Source: Arthrobacter sp. FW306-07-I (GTDB lineage: Bacteria; Actinomycetota; Actinomycetes; Actinomycetales; Micrococcaceae). Taken from it: DNA of 64,000 bases. Location: the NCBI RefSeq assembly GCF_021800405.1, contig NZ_CP084550.1, forward strand, positions 1,488,001 through 1,552,000, read 5' to 3'. Made by a program: the position numbers and the translations under genes. Position 1 is the stretch's first letter, and each line of letters starts with the position of its first letter. Under the pieces are notes generated by a model, which ran no database searches, had not been told where the DNA came from, and saw only the letters and a program-made list of their open reading frames with translations. Below are positions 9,101 through 19,348 of the stretch, piece after piece.

Positions 9101-10624
9101 GAGCTGGCCAAGACCTACGACTTCTCCAAGCTCCCCAACCCCCGCACCGACGAACAGCTCCTGCTCGGGGTGGCCGACGATCCCGTCCACCAGGACCAGC
9201 CCACCGTGTTCTACGAACCGGACCGGGACGGCAACATGGCCATCTATGGCACCGGCGGTTCCGGCAAGTCCGCGGCCCTGCGCGGCATCGCCATCGCAGC
9301 CGCGGTCACCCCGCGCGGCGGCCCGGTCCACGTGTACGGCATCGATTGCGGTTCTTCGGGGCTGCGGATGCTTGAGGAGCTTCCGCACGTGGGCGAGATC
9401 ATCAACGGCGACGACGTGGAACGCGTCGGGCGCCTGCTGCGGCTCCTGCGGGACATCGCCGAACTGCGCTCGGCCCAGTTCGCCGAGGTCCGTGCCTCCA
9501 CCATCGTGGAGTACCGGAAGCTGGCCAACCGGCCGGATGAGAAGCGCATCTTCGTGCTGGTGGACGGCATGTCCGCCTTCCGGGAGGCGTACGAGCACAG
9601 CAAGCTCTCCGGGCTCTGGGACATCTTCCTGCAGCTGGCAACGGACGGCCGCACCCTGGGCATCCACCTGGTGGTCACGGGGGACCGGCCCAACGCGGTC
9701 CCCGCATCGCTCCTGGCCTCCATCCAGCGCCGGCTGGTCCTGCGGCTCTCCAACGAGGACGACTACATTTCCATGGATGTGCCCAGGGACGTCCTCACCG
9801 CCAACTCGCCTCCGGGCCGCGGACTCCTGGACGGACTCGAAGTCCAGCTGGCAGTCCTGGGCGGCAACTCGAACCTGGCCCTGCAGGCCAGGGAAGTCCA
9901 CAAGCTCAGCGAAGCGATGCTCCGGCAGGGGCTGGGCAGTGCTCCCGGCATCGAGCGGCTTCCGGAGCAGGTGGACCTGGACGTCCTGCCCGCCGGCAGC
10001 CCGGACCTGCCCGTCGTCGGCGTGGACGACGAGTCACTGCAGCCCGCCGAGATCATGGCCCGCGGCCCGCTGCTGCTGGCCGGCCCGCCCGGCGCCGGAC
10101 GGACCGTAGCCCTGGTCACCCTGGCCTACGCGCTGCGGCGGTCCAACCCCGCCACTGAGCTGATCTACCTCGGATCCCGCCGGTCCGCCGTCGCCTCCCT
10201 CCCCATCTGGAACCGCTCGGTAGTGGGGCCGGACGACCTCGCCGAGGTGGTGGAGGACCTGGTCGAGCACTCCACCGGAAATCCGGGGACCGTGGCCTTC
10301 TTCATCGAAGGCCTGACCGAGTTCACCGACACCATCGCCGAGTCGGGCATGGCGCAGCTGGTCACCGCCTCGCTGAAGGCGGACCAATGGGTGGTGGGCG
10401 AGTCTGAATCCTCCACCTGGTCCAGTGCCTGGCAGCTGGCCCAGCCCTTCAAATCCGGGCGCCGCGGGCTGCTGCTCAACCCGGGGGACATCGAGGGCGA
10501 CAGCCTGCTCAACACCTCGCTGGGCCGCGTCAGTCCCGAGTTCATCCCCGGCCGCGGCTACGTGGTGGGACGCGGCAAGGCGCGGAAGATCCAGGTGGCG
10601 CTGCCGCCTGAAAACCGGGACTGA
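6182..10624 (+). CDS. EssC/EccC-like FtsK/SpoIIIE ATPase with N-terminal FHA domain
   Basis: A 1480-residue protein with the layout of type VII secretion motor ATPases. Residues 1-95 form a ubiquitin-like/FHA-like domain and ~105-200 a clear FHA domain (YIGRDRDVDI, SKRHARI, TNSANGLL). Two adjacent membrane helices lie at ~240-285. Three ATPase modules follow. D1 has Walker A GGTTGAGKS (Lys704) and Walker B IIIVDEF (Asp804-Glu805). D2 has GTGGSGKS (Lys1029). D3 has GPPGAGRT, where Arg1307 replaces the Walker lysine, so D3 is probably inactive. The FHA-first arrangement is closer to Firmicutes EssC than to mycobacterial EccC. No WXG100 substrate gene is seen in the window. Confidence 0.92.
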   Translation: MRIRLTLRREPADAKDLAVTVDGMATVADIATVLWAADPDRKGTPAPDNLSLRIDEAFVGAGISGNILARQDNLLESGLRPGSVVSLAQVSEQFHEPGANRGPAAATLRVLSGPDVGREFSLPTGTSYIGRDRDVDIRLTDPLTSKRHARITVGESIEIVDTNSANGLLMDGLPVTRATLNSSDTVTLGDTTVTVVPLGHNHAAAPTSPLVDFNRSPRVVPRFEVPKRVLPAGPKRPEDQPFPYIMLVAPLMMGAVIFAVTQNVLSMVFMLMMPLFIVGHYVDTKMRTRKQQKEQLKQFRASMAAFRQDLTELQQVERAVRLQEAPSVSDTVDAIYKLGPLLWTHRPEHSSFLGLRFGLGTAPSRIPLEEPSNNDTEVQYAREIQDCIKQFSEIEGVPLVSQLRTSGALGIAGARGLVDDVARGMVLQLVGLHSPAEVVLTAITSAQSRERWNWLQWLPHVGSGHSPLGGDHLAAGSAGGSSLVARLEDLVDAREAAAKRTAPDLRPGIDPVKHELEEPVLPSVLVIVEDDAPVDRGRLTRLAERGPDSGVHVLWVATDIQALPAACRDFMVVDGDHGTTTGQVRLGRHTYPVSCESVDAELAGQLARMLAPVVDVGKPVNDDSDLPRAVSYATLIGKDFLDNPQAVAERWTENNSVHASAVANRKDNGTLRALVGSKGIEPLYLDLKNEGPHALVGGTTGAGKSEFLQSWVMGMAAAYSPDRVSFLFVDYKGGAAFADCINLPHTVGLVTDLSPHLVRRALTSLRAELHYREQLLNRKKAKDLLALQREADPEAPPYLIIIVDEFAALANDVPEFVDGVVDVAARGRSLGLHLILATQRPAGVIKDNLRANTNLRVALRMADEDATDILGVPDAAYFDPAIPGRGAAKTGPGRIQGFQTGYAGGWTTDKPQRPQIDIVEMAFGSGPSWEAPAPDKPVAQEPAGPNDIARMTSTIVHAADTLAIQPPRKPWLDELAKTYDFSKLPNPRTDEQLLLGVADDPVHQDQPTVFYEPDRDGNMAIYGTGGSGKSAALRGIAIAAAVTPRGGPVHVYGIDCGSSGLRMLEELPHVGEIINGDDVERVGRLLRLLRDIAELRSAQFAEVRASTIVEYRKLANRPDEKRIFVLVDGMSAFREAYEHSKLSGLWDIFLQLATDGRTLGIHLVVTGDRPNAVPASLLASIQRRLVLRLSNEDDYISMDVPRDVLTANSPPGRGLLDGLEVQLAVLGGNSNLALQAREVHKLSEAMLRQGLGSAPGIERLPEQVDLDVLPAGSPDLPVVGVDDESLQPAEIMARGPLLLAGPPGAGRTVALVTLAYALRRSNPATELIYLGSRRSAVASLPIWNRSVVGPDDLAEVVEDLVEHSTGNPGTVAFFIEGLTEFTDTIAESGMAQLVTASLKADQWVVGESESSTWSSAWQLAQPFKSGRRGLLLNPGDIEGDSLLNTSLGRVSPEFIPGRGYVVGRGKARKIQVALPPENRD

Positions 10625-10639
10625 ACAGCCCGGACAACC

Positions 10640-10674
10640 GCGGGGCCGGCACCGTTGCGGATTTGCGGCCCCGC
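10640..10674 (+). terminator. Weak hairpin after the EssC-like gene
   Basis: An 8-bp perfect stem (GCGGGGCC / GGCCCCGC) with a 19-nt loop, 15 nt past the EssC-like stop. There is no T-tract, so it may be a partial or factor-dependent terminator, or chance pairing in GC-rich DNA. Confidence 0.25.
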
Positions 10675-10745
10675 AGGGCGCTGTAGAAGACTACCGGGGA
10701 CACCAGAAAGCCGTGGTGGGGGGCTGCGCGCATCGAAAGGTAGCA

Positions 10746-11378
10746 ATGACCCCGTCCGCACCGTTCCGCCACGCCGTTTCGACGACGGCACCCGCAGCCG
10801 TCCTGGCCCTCGCCTTTGGCTTCTTCCCAGCAGGCTCGGCACTCGCTGCAACCACTGCACCCTCGCCCGCTCCGGCGTCCGGCACGCAGGCCACCGACTG
10901 CGGGCTGATCTGCCTTCCCATCCTTGCCAGCAGCCCGGACACGGGCCAGAACGGGCGGCCGCGGAAATCCAAGGAACCGGCTCCGCCGCCCGCCCAGCCG
11001 GCACCCCCTGCCGAGCCGCCCGCCCAGCCTGCCCAGCCCCAGCCTCCGCAGGCAGATACAGCCCCGCAGCCCGCTGCCCCGGCACCTGGTCCCGCCGCGA
11101 TCCCTGCCACCGCAGGGGCGGACCTGGATGAGCCCCCGCCTGGCACCGCCTCGGCCGCAGCCGGTTACCGGCCTCCAACCGGTCCGTCCAGCGGCCAGGA
11201 CTGGAACAGCCCCGTCACCCGGTCCGCCGCGCCAGCGCAGTTGGCTGCCGCAGCCCCTGTCCGGGGCCAGGCCCCCGGCGGCCCGGCCCTGCTGCCCATC
11301 GCCGCCGGAACGGTGCTGCTGGCCGTGTCAGCCGGCGCCTTTGCCTGGTGGACGCGCAACCGGCTCCGGTCGCACTGA
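10746..11378 (+). CDS. Secreted Pro/Ala-rich protein with C-terminal membrane anchor
   Basis: A 210-residue protein. The ATG at 10746 follows a GAAAGG. Residues ~1-34 form a signal peptide (hydrophobic AAVLALAFGFF, cleavage likely after ALA). Two cysteines follow (DCGLICLP), then ~110 residues of Pro/Ala/Gln low-complexity sequence. A single C-terminal transmembrane helix at ~180-200 is followed by a short basic tail. There is no LPXTG sortase motif, so it is probably a membrane-anchored surface stalk. It lies 121 nt after the EssC-like gene on the same strand and could be an accessory or substrate of that system. No known family is recognised. Confidence 0.75.
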   Translation: MTPSAPFRHAVSTTAPAAVLALAFGFFPAGSALAATTAPSPAPASGTQATDCGLICLPILASSPDTGQNGRPRKSKEPAPPPAQPAPPAEPPAQPAQPQPPQADTAPQPAAPAPGPAAIPATAGADLDEPPPGTASAAAGYRPPTGPSSGQDWNSPVTRSAAPAQLAAAAPVRGQAPGGPALLPIAAGTVLLAVSAGAFAWWTRNRLRSH

Positions 11379-14590
<3,212 letters not shown>

Positions 14591-14687
14591 GGGCGGGTTC
14601 CCGGCAGCGGCACGTGCTCCCGTCGCCCGTAGTGATAGTTCGATCACGGAAAGCGCTGTTCCGCCCGAGGGCAGGCACGGGAGCTAC

Positions 14688-14693
14688 TACCAT
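14688..14693 (+). promoter_or_regulatory. Putative -10 box for leaderless GNAT transcript
   Basis: TACCAT matches the TANNNT pattern and lies exactly 6 nt before the GTG at 14700. No Shine-Dalgarno sequence is present. Confidence 0.5.
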
Positions 14694-14699
14694 TGACGG

Positions 14700-15203
14700 G
14701 TGCACAAGCAGTTGACCATCCGTCCCGCCGTCAAGGCCGATTTCGCGGCCGTCGCCCGCATCACCGGCGACTCCTACCTTTCCGCAGGCTACTTTGACGA
14801 CCCCGCCCACCCGTACATGGTCAAGATCATGGACGTTGCGGCCCGCGCCCAGCAGGCCACCATCTGGGTGGCAGAACGGGAAGGAACCGTCATCGGTTCA
14901 GTCACGCTGGCGCTGGCCGGGGAACCGTACGCGGACATCGCCCTGCAGGATGAGCTTGAATTCCGCATGCTGGTGGTGGACCCGGCCGTCCAGCGGAGCG
15001 GTGCCGGCCAGGCCATGGTGGACGCCATCCTTAATCACGCGAAAACCCTTCCCGGTATCAAGGCAGTGTCCCTCACCACCGGCCAGGCCTGGGAAAGCGC
15101 GCACGGCCTGTACCGCAAGACCGGGTTCCAGCGCGTGCCCGAGCGGGACTGGTTCGTTCCCGGCACCGACACAAAACTGCTGGTTTATCGGCGCGACCTG
15201 TAG
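14700..15203 (+). CDS. GNAT family N-acetyltransferase
   Basis: A 167-residue single-domain GNAT fold. The N-terminal strand and helix (TIRPAVKADFAAVARIT) are followed by the acetyl-CoA-binding core FRMLVVDPAVQRSGAGQAM (the R/Q-x-x-G-x-A-like loop, residues ~88-103) and the C-terminal GLYRKTGFQRVPER segment. It transfers an acetyl group from acetyl-CoA to an amine; the substrate is unknown. The start is GTG with a TACCAT hexamer 6 nt upstream, consistent with a leaderless message. It stands alone between the IMPase-family gene and ridA. Confidence 0.9.
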   Translation: MHKQLTIRPAVKADFAAVARITGDSYLSAGYFDDPAHPYMVKIMDVAARAQQATIWVAEREGTVIGSVTLALAGEPYADIALQDELEFRMLVVDPAVQRSGAGQAMVDAILNHAKTLPGIKAVSLTTGQAWESAHGLYRKTGFQRVPERDWFVPGTDTKLLVYRRDL

Positions 15204-15250
15204 CAGCCCTACAGTGGTGGCGACCCATTCCAGCTTTGAAAGGCCCACCC

Positions 15251-15631
15251 ATGCGCAAAACCTTCGGCAGCGGATCCGTCTGGGAACAGACCCTCGGTTA
15301 CTCCCGTGCCGTCCAGGTGGACAACACCCTCTACATCTCCGCCACTGCGGCCAGCGGCGAGGACGGAGTGGTGGGCGATGACTTCTACACACAGACCCAG
15401 TACATCCTGCAGAAACTGGGCAAGGTCCTGGCCGACGCCGGCTTCGCCTACGAGGACGTGGTGCAGTCCAAGCTGTACCTGACGGACATCAGCAAATGGG
15501 AAGAAGCCGGCCGGGCGCACGGCGAGGTGTTCGCAAACATCCGCCCCACCCTCTCCCTGGTCCATGTGCTCCCGTTCCTGGACCCGAAGATGCTCGTAGA
15601 GATCGAACTGGTCGCCCAGAAGAGCGCCTAG
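15251..15631 (+). CDS. RidA/YjgF-family protein
   Basis: A 126-residue Rid-family protein. Members typically hydrolyse reactive enamine/imine intermediates from PLP enzymes. Visible family features are the N-terminal Tyr/Ser region (GYSRAVQVDNTLYIS), a central LADAGFAYEDVVQSKLYLTD helix-strand and the C-terminal MLVEIELVA. The usual catalytic Arg of RidA (the N-V-x-R context) is not clear, so it may be a non-archetypal Rid subgroup. The ATG at 15251 follows GAAAGG, and a TACAGT hexamer at 15210 could be its -10 box. Its TAG stop (15629-15631) lies inside the CCTAGG target duplication of the adjacent IS element and was left intact by the insertion. Confidence 0.93.
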   Translation: MRKTFGSGSVWEQTLGYSRAVQVDNTLYISATAASGEDGVVGDDFYTQTQYILQKLGKVLADAGFAYEDVVQSKLYLTDISKWEEAGRAHGEVFANIRPTLSLVHVLPFLDPKMLVEIELVAQKSA

Positions 15632-15632
15632 G
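15627..15632. repeat. Left target-site duplication of the IS481-family element
   Basis: CCTAGG, identical to 16705-16710. It fits the NCTAGN 6-bp target described for IS481. It contains the ridA TAG on the plus strand and the transposase TAG on the minus strand. Confidence 0.9.
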
Positions 15633-16596
15633 TGTATTGACCTGAGAGGTTGGTGACGCGGCTGGCCGGTGGCTGACCGTTGAGTGAGGTGTGGCCTCGA
15701 TGATGATTGTAATGATGGAGCCAGTCGGCGAAAGCGGCAACACGCTCGGCCTCGGAGGCGTAGGGACGGGCGTAGGCCCATTCGTCGAGCATGGTGCGGT
15801 TGTAGCGCTCGACTTTGCCGTTTGTCTGAGGCCTGTAGGGGCGGGTGCGTTTGTGCTTGATGTCCGGGCCCAGAGCGTCTTTGAATGCGTAGGAGCGGTA
15901 GCAGGATCCGTTATCGGTCAGGACCCGTTTGACAGTGATCCCGTGGGACTCGAAGTAGGCATTGGCGCGTTCCCAGAATCCGGCCGCAGTGTCCTTTTTC
16001 TCATCGGTCAGGATCTCCGTGTAGGCGAGCCTGGAGTGATCATCGACGGCGTTGTGCAAGAAGGCGTGACCCGGTCTCCGGTTCGCCGCGGTACCGGTCT
16101 TGTTCCGGTTTCCGGCGGCCCTGCCGACACTGCGGTGTCCGCCGCCGTCAGGGATCCGTCCAAGTTTCTTGATGTCGACGTGGACCAGGTCCCCGGGGCT
16201 GTGGTGCTCGTACCGGCGAATCACCCGGCCCGTGGCCCGGTCCATCCACGCCAGCCTCGCCAGCCCAAACCGGGACAGCACCCGGTGCACCGTGGAGGGG
16301 TGAATGCCCAGCAGATAGCCGATCCGTGCCGGGCCCCAGCGCCGGTTGACTCTGATCGCGACGATCCGCCGCTCCCGCCGCGTGGAGGTCCGACGCGGGG
16401 AGTTGATGGGCCGGCTGGAACGATCACCCGTCCCGTGCTCCCCGTGCTCCCGGTAACGGGCCGCCCACCGCGCTGCGGTCGTCACCGACACCTGGAACCG
16501 CTCAGCAGCACGGCGCAGCGGCCACCCGTCATCGACGATGCACCGGGCCAGCCGGAGCCGTCCCTTCGGCGTCAGAAGCGCGTTAGCATGGGACAT
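15628..16596 (-). CDS. IS481-family transposase
   Basis: A 322-residue DDE transposase. An N-terminal helix-turn-helix pair (residues ~12-110, WPLRRAAERFQVSVTTAARW and IHPSTVHRVLSRFG) recognises the element ends. The rve integrase core follows with Asp141 (VHVDIKK), Asp228 (TDNGS) and Glu263 (KVERYN), a 34-residue D-E spacing typical of the family. An AAGGAGG lies just upstream of the ATG at 16596. The reading frame has no stop inside the element: it ends ...TAC A at the IS tip and reaches TAG only in the CCTAGG target duplication, which supplies the last two bases of the final Thr codon and the stop. Confidence 0.95.
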   Translation of the reverse strand: MSHANALLTPKGRLRLARCIVDDGWPLRRAAERFQVSVTTAARWAARYREHGEHGTGDRSSRPINSPRRTSTRRERRIVAIRVNRRWGPARIGYLLGIHPSTVHRVLSRFGLARLAWMDRATGRVIRRYEHHSPGDLVHVDIKKLGRIPDGGGHRSVGRAAGNRNKTGTAANRRPGHAFLHNAVDDHSRLAYTEILTDEKKDTAAGFWERANAYFESHGITVKRVLTDNGSCYRSYAFKDALGPDIKHKRTRPYRPQTNGKVERYNRTMLDEWAYARPYASEAERVAAFADWLHHYNHHRGHTSLNGQPPASRVTNLSGQYT

Positions 16597-16704
16597 TGAA
16601 GACCTCCTTGTGGATCGGACTCTTAGACAAGCCCCACTCCACTTGGAGGTCTTCTTTTTGTCACCTAACCACGCCGCATGTTCCTAACCTCCGTGGTCAA
16701 TACA
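15633..16704 (-). mobile_element. IS481-family insertion sequence, intact, 1072 bp
   Basis: The element is bounded by terminal inverted repeats starting TGTATTGACC at both ends: 10 perfect bp, then about 19 of 25 matching. It is flanked by identical CCTAGG copies. It carries one transposase on the minus strand and an AAGGAGG ribosome binding site. It sits between the convergent genes ridA and the response regulator and breaks neither. Intact ORF, perfect target repeats and good end repeats suggest recent insertion. Confidence 0.93.
16680..16704. repeat. Right terminal inverted repeat of the IS
   Basis: Read inward it begins TGTATTGACC and shares GGAGGTT with the left end at 15633-15657 (about 19 of 25 bases match). 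Confidence 0.8.
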
Positions 16705-16710
16705 CCTAGG
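16705..16710. repeat. Right target-site duplication
   Basis: CCTAGG, the second copy of the 6-bp palindromic target. It leaves a 9-nt gap before the end of the response regulator gene. Confidence 0.9.
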
Positions 16711-16719
16711 CTTCCTGCC

Positions 16720-17382
16720 CTACCTTCCCGGCAGGCCATAGCGGTGCTCCGGCCTCCCGGTGGTCCCGTAGCGGAGCTGGATATCCACTGCGCCGTCGTC
16801 GGCCAGCGAAGACAGGTAGCGCTGGGCGGTTGCCCGCGAGACGCCCACGCGGGAGGCCACCTCTGCGGCAGAGTACTGCTCGCCCGGGGCCAGTGACTCC
16901 AGCACCGCCGCCTCGGTTGCCGAGCGGGGTTTCGACGACGGCGTGACGTCGCCCGGAATCAGCGACCGTTTGGCACGTTCCACCGCATCCTGGTCCAGTG
17001 CGCCCGGCTGGGCCAGGAGGCGCCGGTACCGGGCGTAGGAGCGCAGCTGCTGGGACAGCGACTCGGACGTAAAGGGCTTGAGCAGGTACCCCAGGGCGCC
17101 GCGGCGGAATGCCACCCGGACGGATGCGGCGTCGGAGGCAGCGCTGAGGATAATCGTGTCCACATCCAGCTGCTGGAGCAGGTCCAGGCCGGAGGCATCG
17201 GGAAGGTAGACGTCCAGCAGCACCATGTCAGGCCGCAGGCTGTGGATGGCCTGCAGCGCCAGCGACGCCGTGCCAACCGGGGCCAGGGCAAGGAAGCCCG
17301 CCACCGAGTCCACATAGGCGGCGTGCAGCTTGGCCACATGGAAGTCGTCGTCCACGATCAGAACCCGAAAATCGTCAGCCAT
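16720..17382 (-). CDS. Response regulator, CitB/DctR (DpiA) family
   Basis: A 220-residue protein. The N-terminal receiver domain (residues 1-125) has the acidic pair VDDD, the phospho-acceptor Asp in VLLDVYLPD (around residue 57), a Ser switch (ILSAAS) and LKPF Lys. The C-terminal ~60 residues form an unusual helix-turn-helix (YSAAEVASRVGVSRATAQRYL) as in DcuR/CitB-type regulators. It pairs with the sensor kinase gene, whose end overlaps its start by 8 nt. It likely activates the divergent CitMHS transporter in response to a di- or tricarboxylate. Confidence 0.94.
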   Translation of the reverse strand: MADDFRVLIVDDDFHVAKLHAAYVDSVAGFLALAPVGTASLALQAIHSLRPDMVLLDVYLPDASGLDLLQQLDVDTIILSAASDAASVRVAFRRGALGYLLKPFTSESLSQQLRSYARYRRLLAQPGALDQDAVERAKRSLIPGDVTPSSKPRSATEAAVLESLAPGEQYSAAEVASRVGVSRATAQRYLSSLADDGAVDIQLRYGTTGRPEHRYGLPGR

Positions 17383-19117
17383 TTCCGTCCTTTCCGGCTG
17401 CCCCCGAATTACTGTTGGCAGGGTTGCCTGCCGTGGTGTGCGGAAGGGTGGCCATGAACACGGCTCCCGGCCCGCCCTTCGTCCCGCGTTCGAGCACCCT
17501 CACGTCACCGCCGCGGCGCCGGGCCAGCTGGCGAGCCAGGGCAAGCCCGAAGCCCTGGCCGCCGCCGGCGCGGACGGAACCGGAAGAGGTGGTGAAGCCC
17601 TCGGCAAACACGTGCTCCGTAGCCGTTCCCTCTGCCAGCCCGTCACCAGAGTCCGCGACCACCACGTGCAGTGTGCCGCCGTCGTCGCCTGGCTCGTCCA
17701 GCACCTCCAGCTCAACCCACCGGTCCGTCGCTGAGCCCGCCACAGCCGCATTGACGGCATTGTCGATCAGGTTCCCCAGCACCGTGGTGACATCCTGGGC
17801 ATCTGTGACCTGTCCGCGGACCAGGGTTTCCGGGCCAATGCGCAGCGTGACGCCGCGCTCGTCGGCCTCCACGCCCTTGGCGCCTACGAACGCCTGCAGG
17901 TACGGGTCCTGGAGCAGCTCGGCCTGGTCCACCGGAAACTTCAGCGGACCGGTGGCCGCCAGCGTGGCCAGGTAATCGCGTGCTTCCTGGTGCTGCCCGA
18001 TGCCCAGGAAGCCGGCGAGCGTGTGCAGCTGATTGGCGAACTCGTGGCGTTGTGCCCGCAGCGCGGTGGACATGGTCCCTACCGCATCCAGTTGCCGCGT
18101 CAGCCCCTGCAGTTCCGTCCGGTCGCGCAGCATGATCACCCAGCCCAGGTCCTCCCGCCGGTGCAGCGCCTTGCGGGCGTTCACCACCAGCACCCGGCCG
18201 CCGGCCACCAGCTCCAGGGCATTAAGTGTTGAACCTGCGGCGCCGGTTACGCGGGGGACCGACCGGGTGAGCGTCTTCAGCTGCTCCGGCACCGGCGCAT
18301 TCTCCCACCGCGTGCCGGACAGGTCGGGCAGTCCCAGGAGTCGCTGCGCGGCGGCATTGAACACGCTGATCCGGCCGTCGGCACTGACGCCAATGACGCC
18401 GTCGTCCACGCCCTGCAGCACCGCCACCTGGTCGTGCACCAGCGTGCTGATCTCCTCCGGTTCCAACCCCAGGGTGAGGCGTTGCAGCCGGCGGCGCAGC
18501 AGAAAGGAGCCCAGGACCCCGGCGAGCAGGGCGCCCGCGGCCGTCAGGGCCACCGGTCCGATGTCGCGGGCCACGCTCTGTGCCACGGTTTCCATGGAGT
18601 AGCCCACGCTCACCTCACCCACCACCGTGCCAGTGCCCGGAGCGTACACCGGAACCTTCGCCCCGGCGGAGGGGCCAAGCGTCCCGGTGTTCCGCGTGGT
18701 GACCTCCTGCCCGGACAACGCCTCGGACGGGTCGGTGCTGACCTTTTCACCAAGCCGCTGCGGATCAGGATGGGCCAGTCGGATGCCGGTTTCGTCGGTA
18801 ATCACCACGAACAGTGCTCCGGTCCGGGAACGGGCAGCCTCGGCCGATGACTGAAGGGGCCCGGCCAGGAGTTCGGCGGGCGGGGGAGTGCCGGGCTGTT
18901 CACTGATGGCTTGCACGTTGGCGCGGGTTTCCGGGTCGGAGGCCACGGTCCGGGCCAGGGTGAGCGCCTGGTTCTCCGCGTCGCTGCCTACCCGGTCATA
19001 GGTGAGCCAGGCGTGCACGGCGGCGCTGAGCAGCACCACCAACAGCACTACCGCCAGCTGCAGCAGCAGCGTCTGGGTGGAAAACCGCAGCGGCTGCCGG
19101 GGCGCGGGACGCTGCAT
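17375..19117 (-). CDS. Sensor histidine kinase, CitA/DctS/DcuS type
   Basis: A 580-residue membrane kinase. TM1 is at ~15-40. An extracytoplasmic PAS-like sensor (residues ~45-180) contains RLAHPDPQRLGEKV, resembling the ligand-binding R-x-x-H-P of CitA/DcuS. TM2 is at ~190-210, followed by a cytoplasmic PAS (~225-330), a dimerisation box with RHEFANQLH and an HATPase domain with NLIDNAVNAA and the G-boxes near 520-545. It is predicted to sense citrate or a C4-dicarboxylate outside the cell and phosphorylate the response regulator encoded immediately downstream. The ATG at 19117 is preceded by AAGGAGG. Confidence 0.95.
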   Translation of the reverse strand: MQRPAPRQPLRFSTQTLLLQLAVVLLVVLLSAAVHAWLTYDRVGSDAENQALTLARTVASDPETRANVQAISEQPGTPPPAELLAGPLQSSAEAARSRTGALFVVITDETGIRLAHPDPQRLGEKVSTDPSEALSGQEVTTRNTGTLGPSAGAKVPVYAPGTGTVVGEVSVGYSMETVAQSVARDIGPVALTAAGALLAGVLGSFLLRRRLQRLTLGLEPEEISTLVHDQVAVLQGVDDGVIGVSADGRISVFNAAAQRLLGLPDLSGTRWENAPVPEQLKTLTRSVPRVTGAAGSTLNALELVAGGRVLVVNARKALHRREDLGWVIMLRDRTELQGLTRQLDAVGTMSTALRAQRHEFANQLHTLAGFLGIGQHQEARDYLATLAATGPLKFPVDQAELLQDPYLQAFVGAKGVEADERGVTLRIGPETLVRGQVTDAQDVTTVLGNLIDNAVNAAVAGSATDRWVELEVLDEPGDDGGTLHVVVADSGDGLAEGTATEHVFAEGFTTSSGSVRAGGGQGFGLALARQLARRRGGDVRVLERGTKGGPGAVFMATLPHTTAGNPANSNSGAAGKDGNG

Positions 19118-19189
19118 TCATCCTCCTTGACGGTTCTGGCGCGGGTTTAGCGGGTTGTGGCGCTGCGCTCCAAGGGTGCCGTGGCAGCA

Positions 19190-19206
19190 CGAAAAGTGCG
19201 AAAAGT
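19190..19206. promoter_or_regulatory. Direct repeat, possible response-regulator site
   Basis: Two copies of CGAAAAGT at 19190-19197 and 19199-19206, 9 bp apart centre to centre, in the divergent region between the kinase and CitMHS genes. The placement suits a regulator site, but binding is inferred only. Confidence 0.35.
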
Positions 19207-19291
19207 CCGGTGAGCACAATGAGCAAAATGTTCCCAATAAGCAGTATGCCAATCAATTGAGCCAAAGGCACTGCCGTGACGGCCGCCACCC

Positions 19292-19302
19292 TACAGTCTG
19301 TA
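19292..19302 (+). promoter_or_regulatory. TACAGTCTGTA palindrome, -10/operator candidate
   Basis: A perfect 11-bp palindrome whose left part TACAGT could be the -10 box of the CitMHS transporter 47 nt downstream. An overlapping repressor or response-regulator site is possible. Confidence 0.35.
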
Positions 19303-19348
19303 GCACGCATCACACCGCCGTGGTGCTGTTCACAAGAAGGAGCCGGCT

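Noticed and set aside
18996-19313. Minus-strand ORF of 105 residues with a hydrophobic N-terminus, upstream of the CitA-like kinase
   Set aside because: It overlaps 122 nt of the kinase in another frame, has no ribosome binding site, and its C-terminal half is just out-of-frame kinase sequence rich in Ala. The region is better explained as a divergent promoter.
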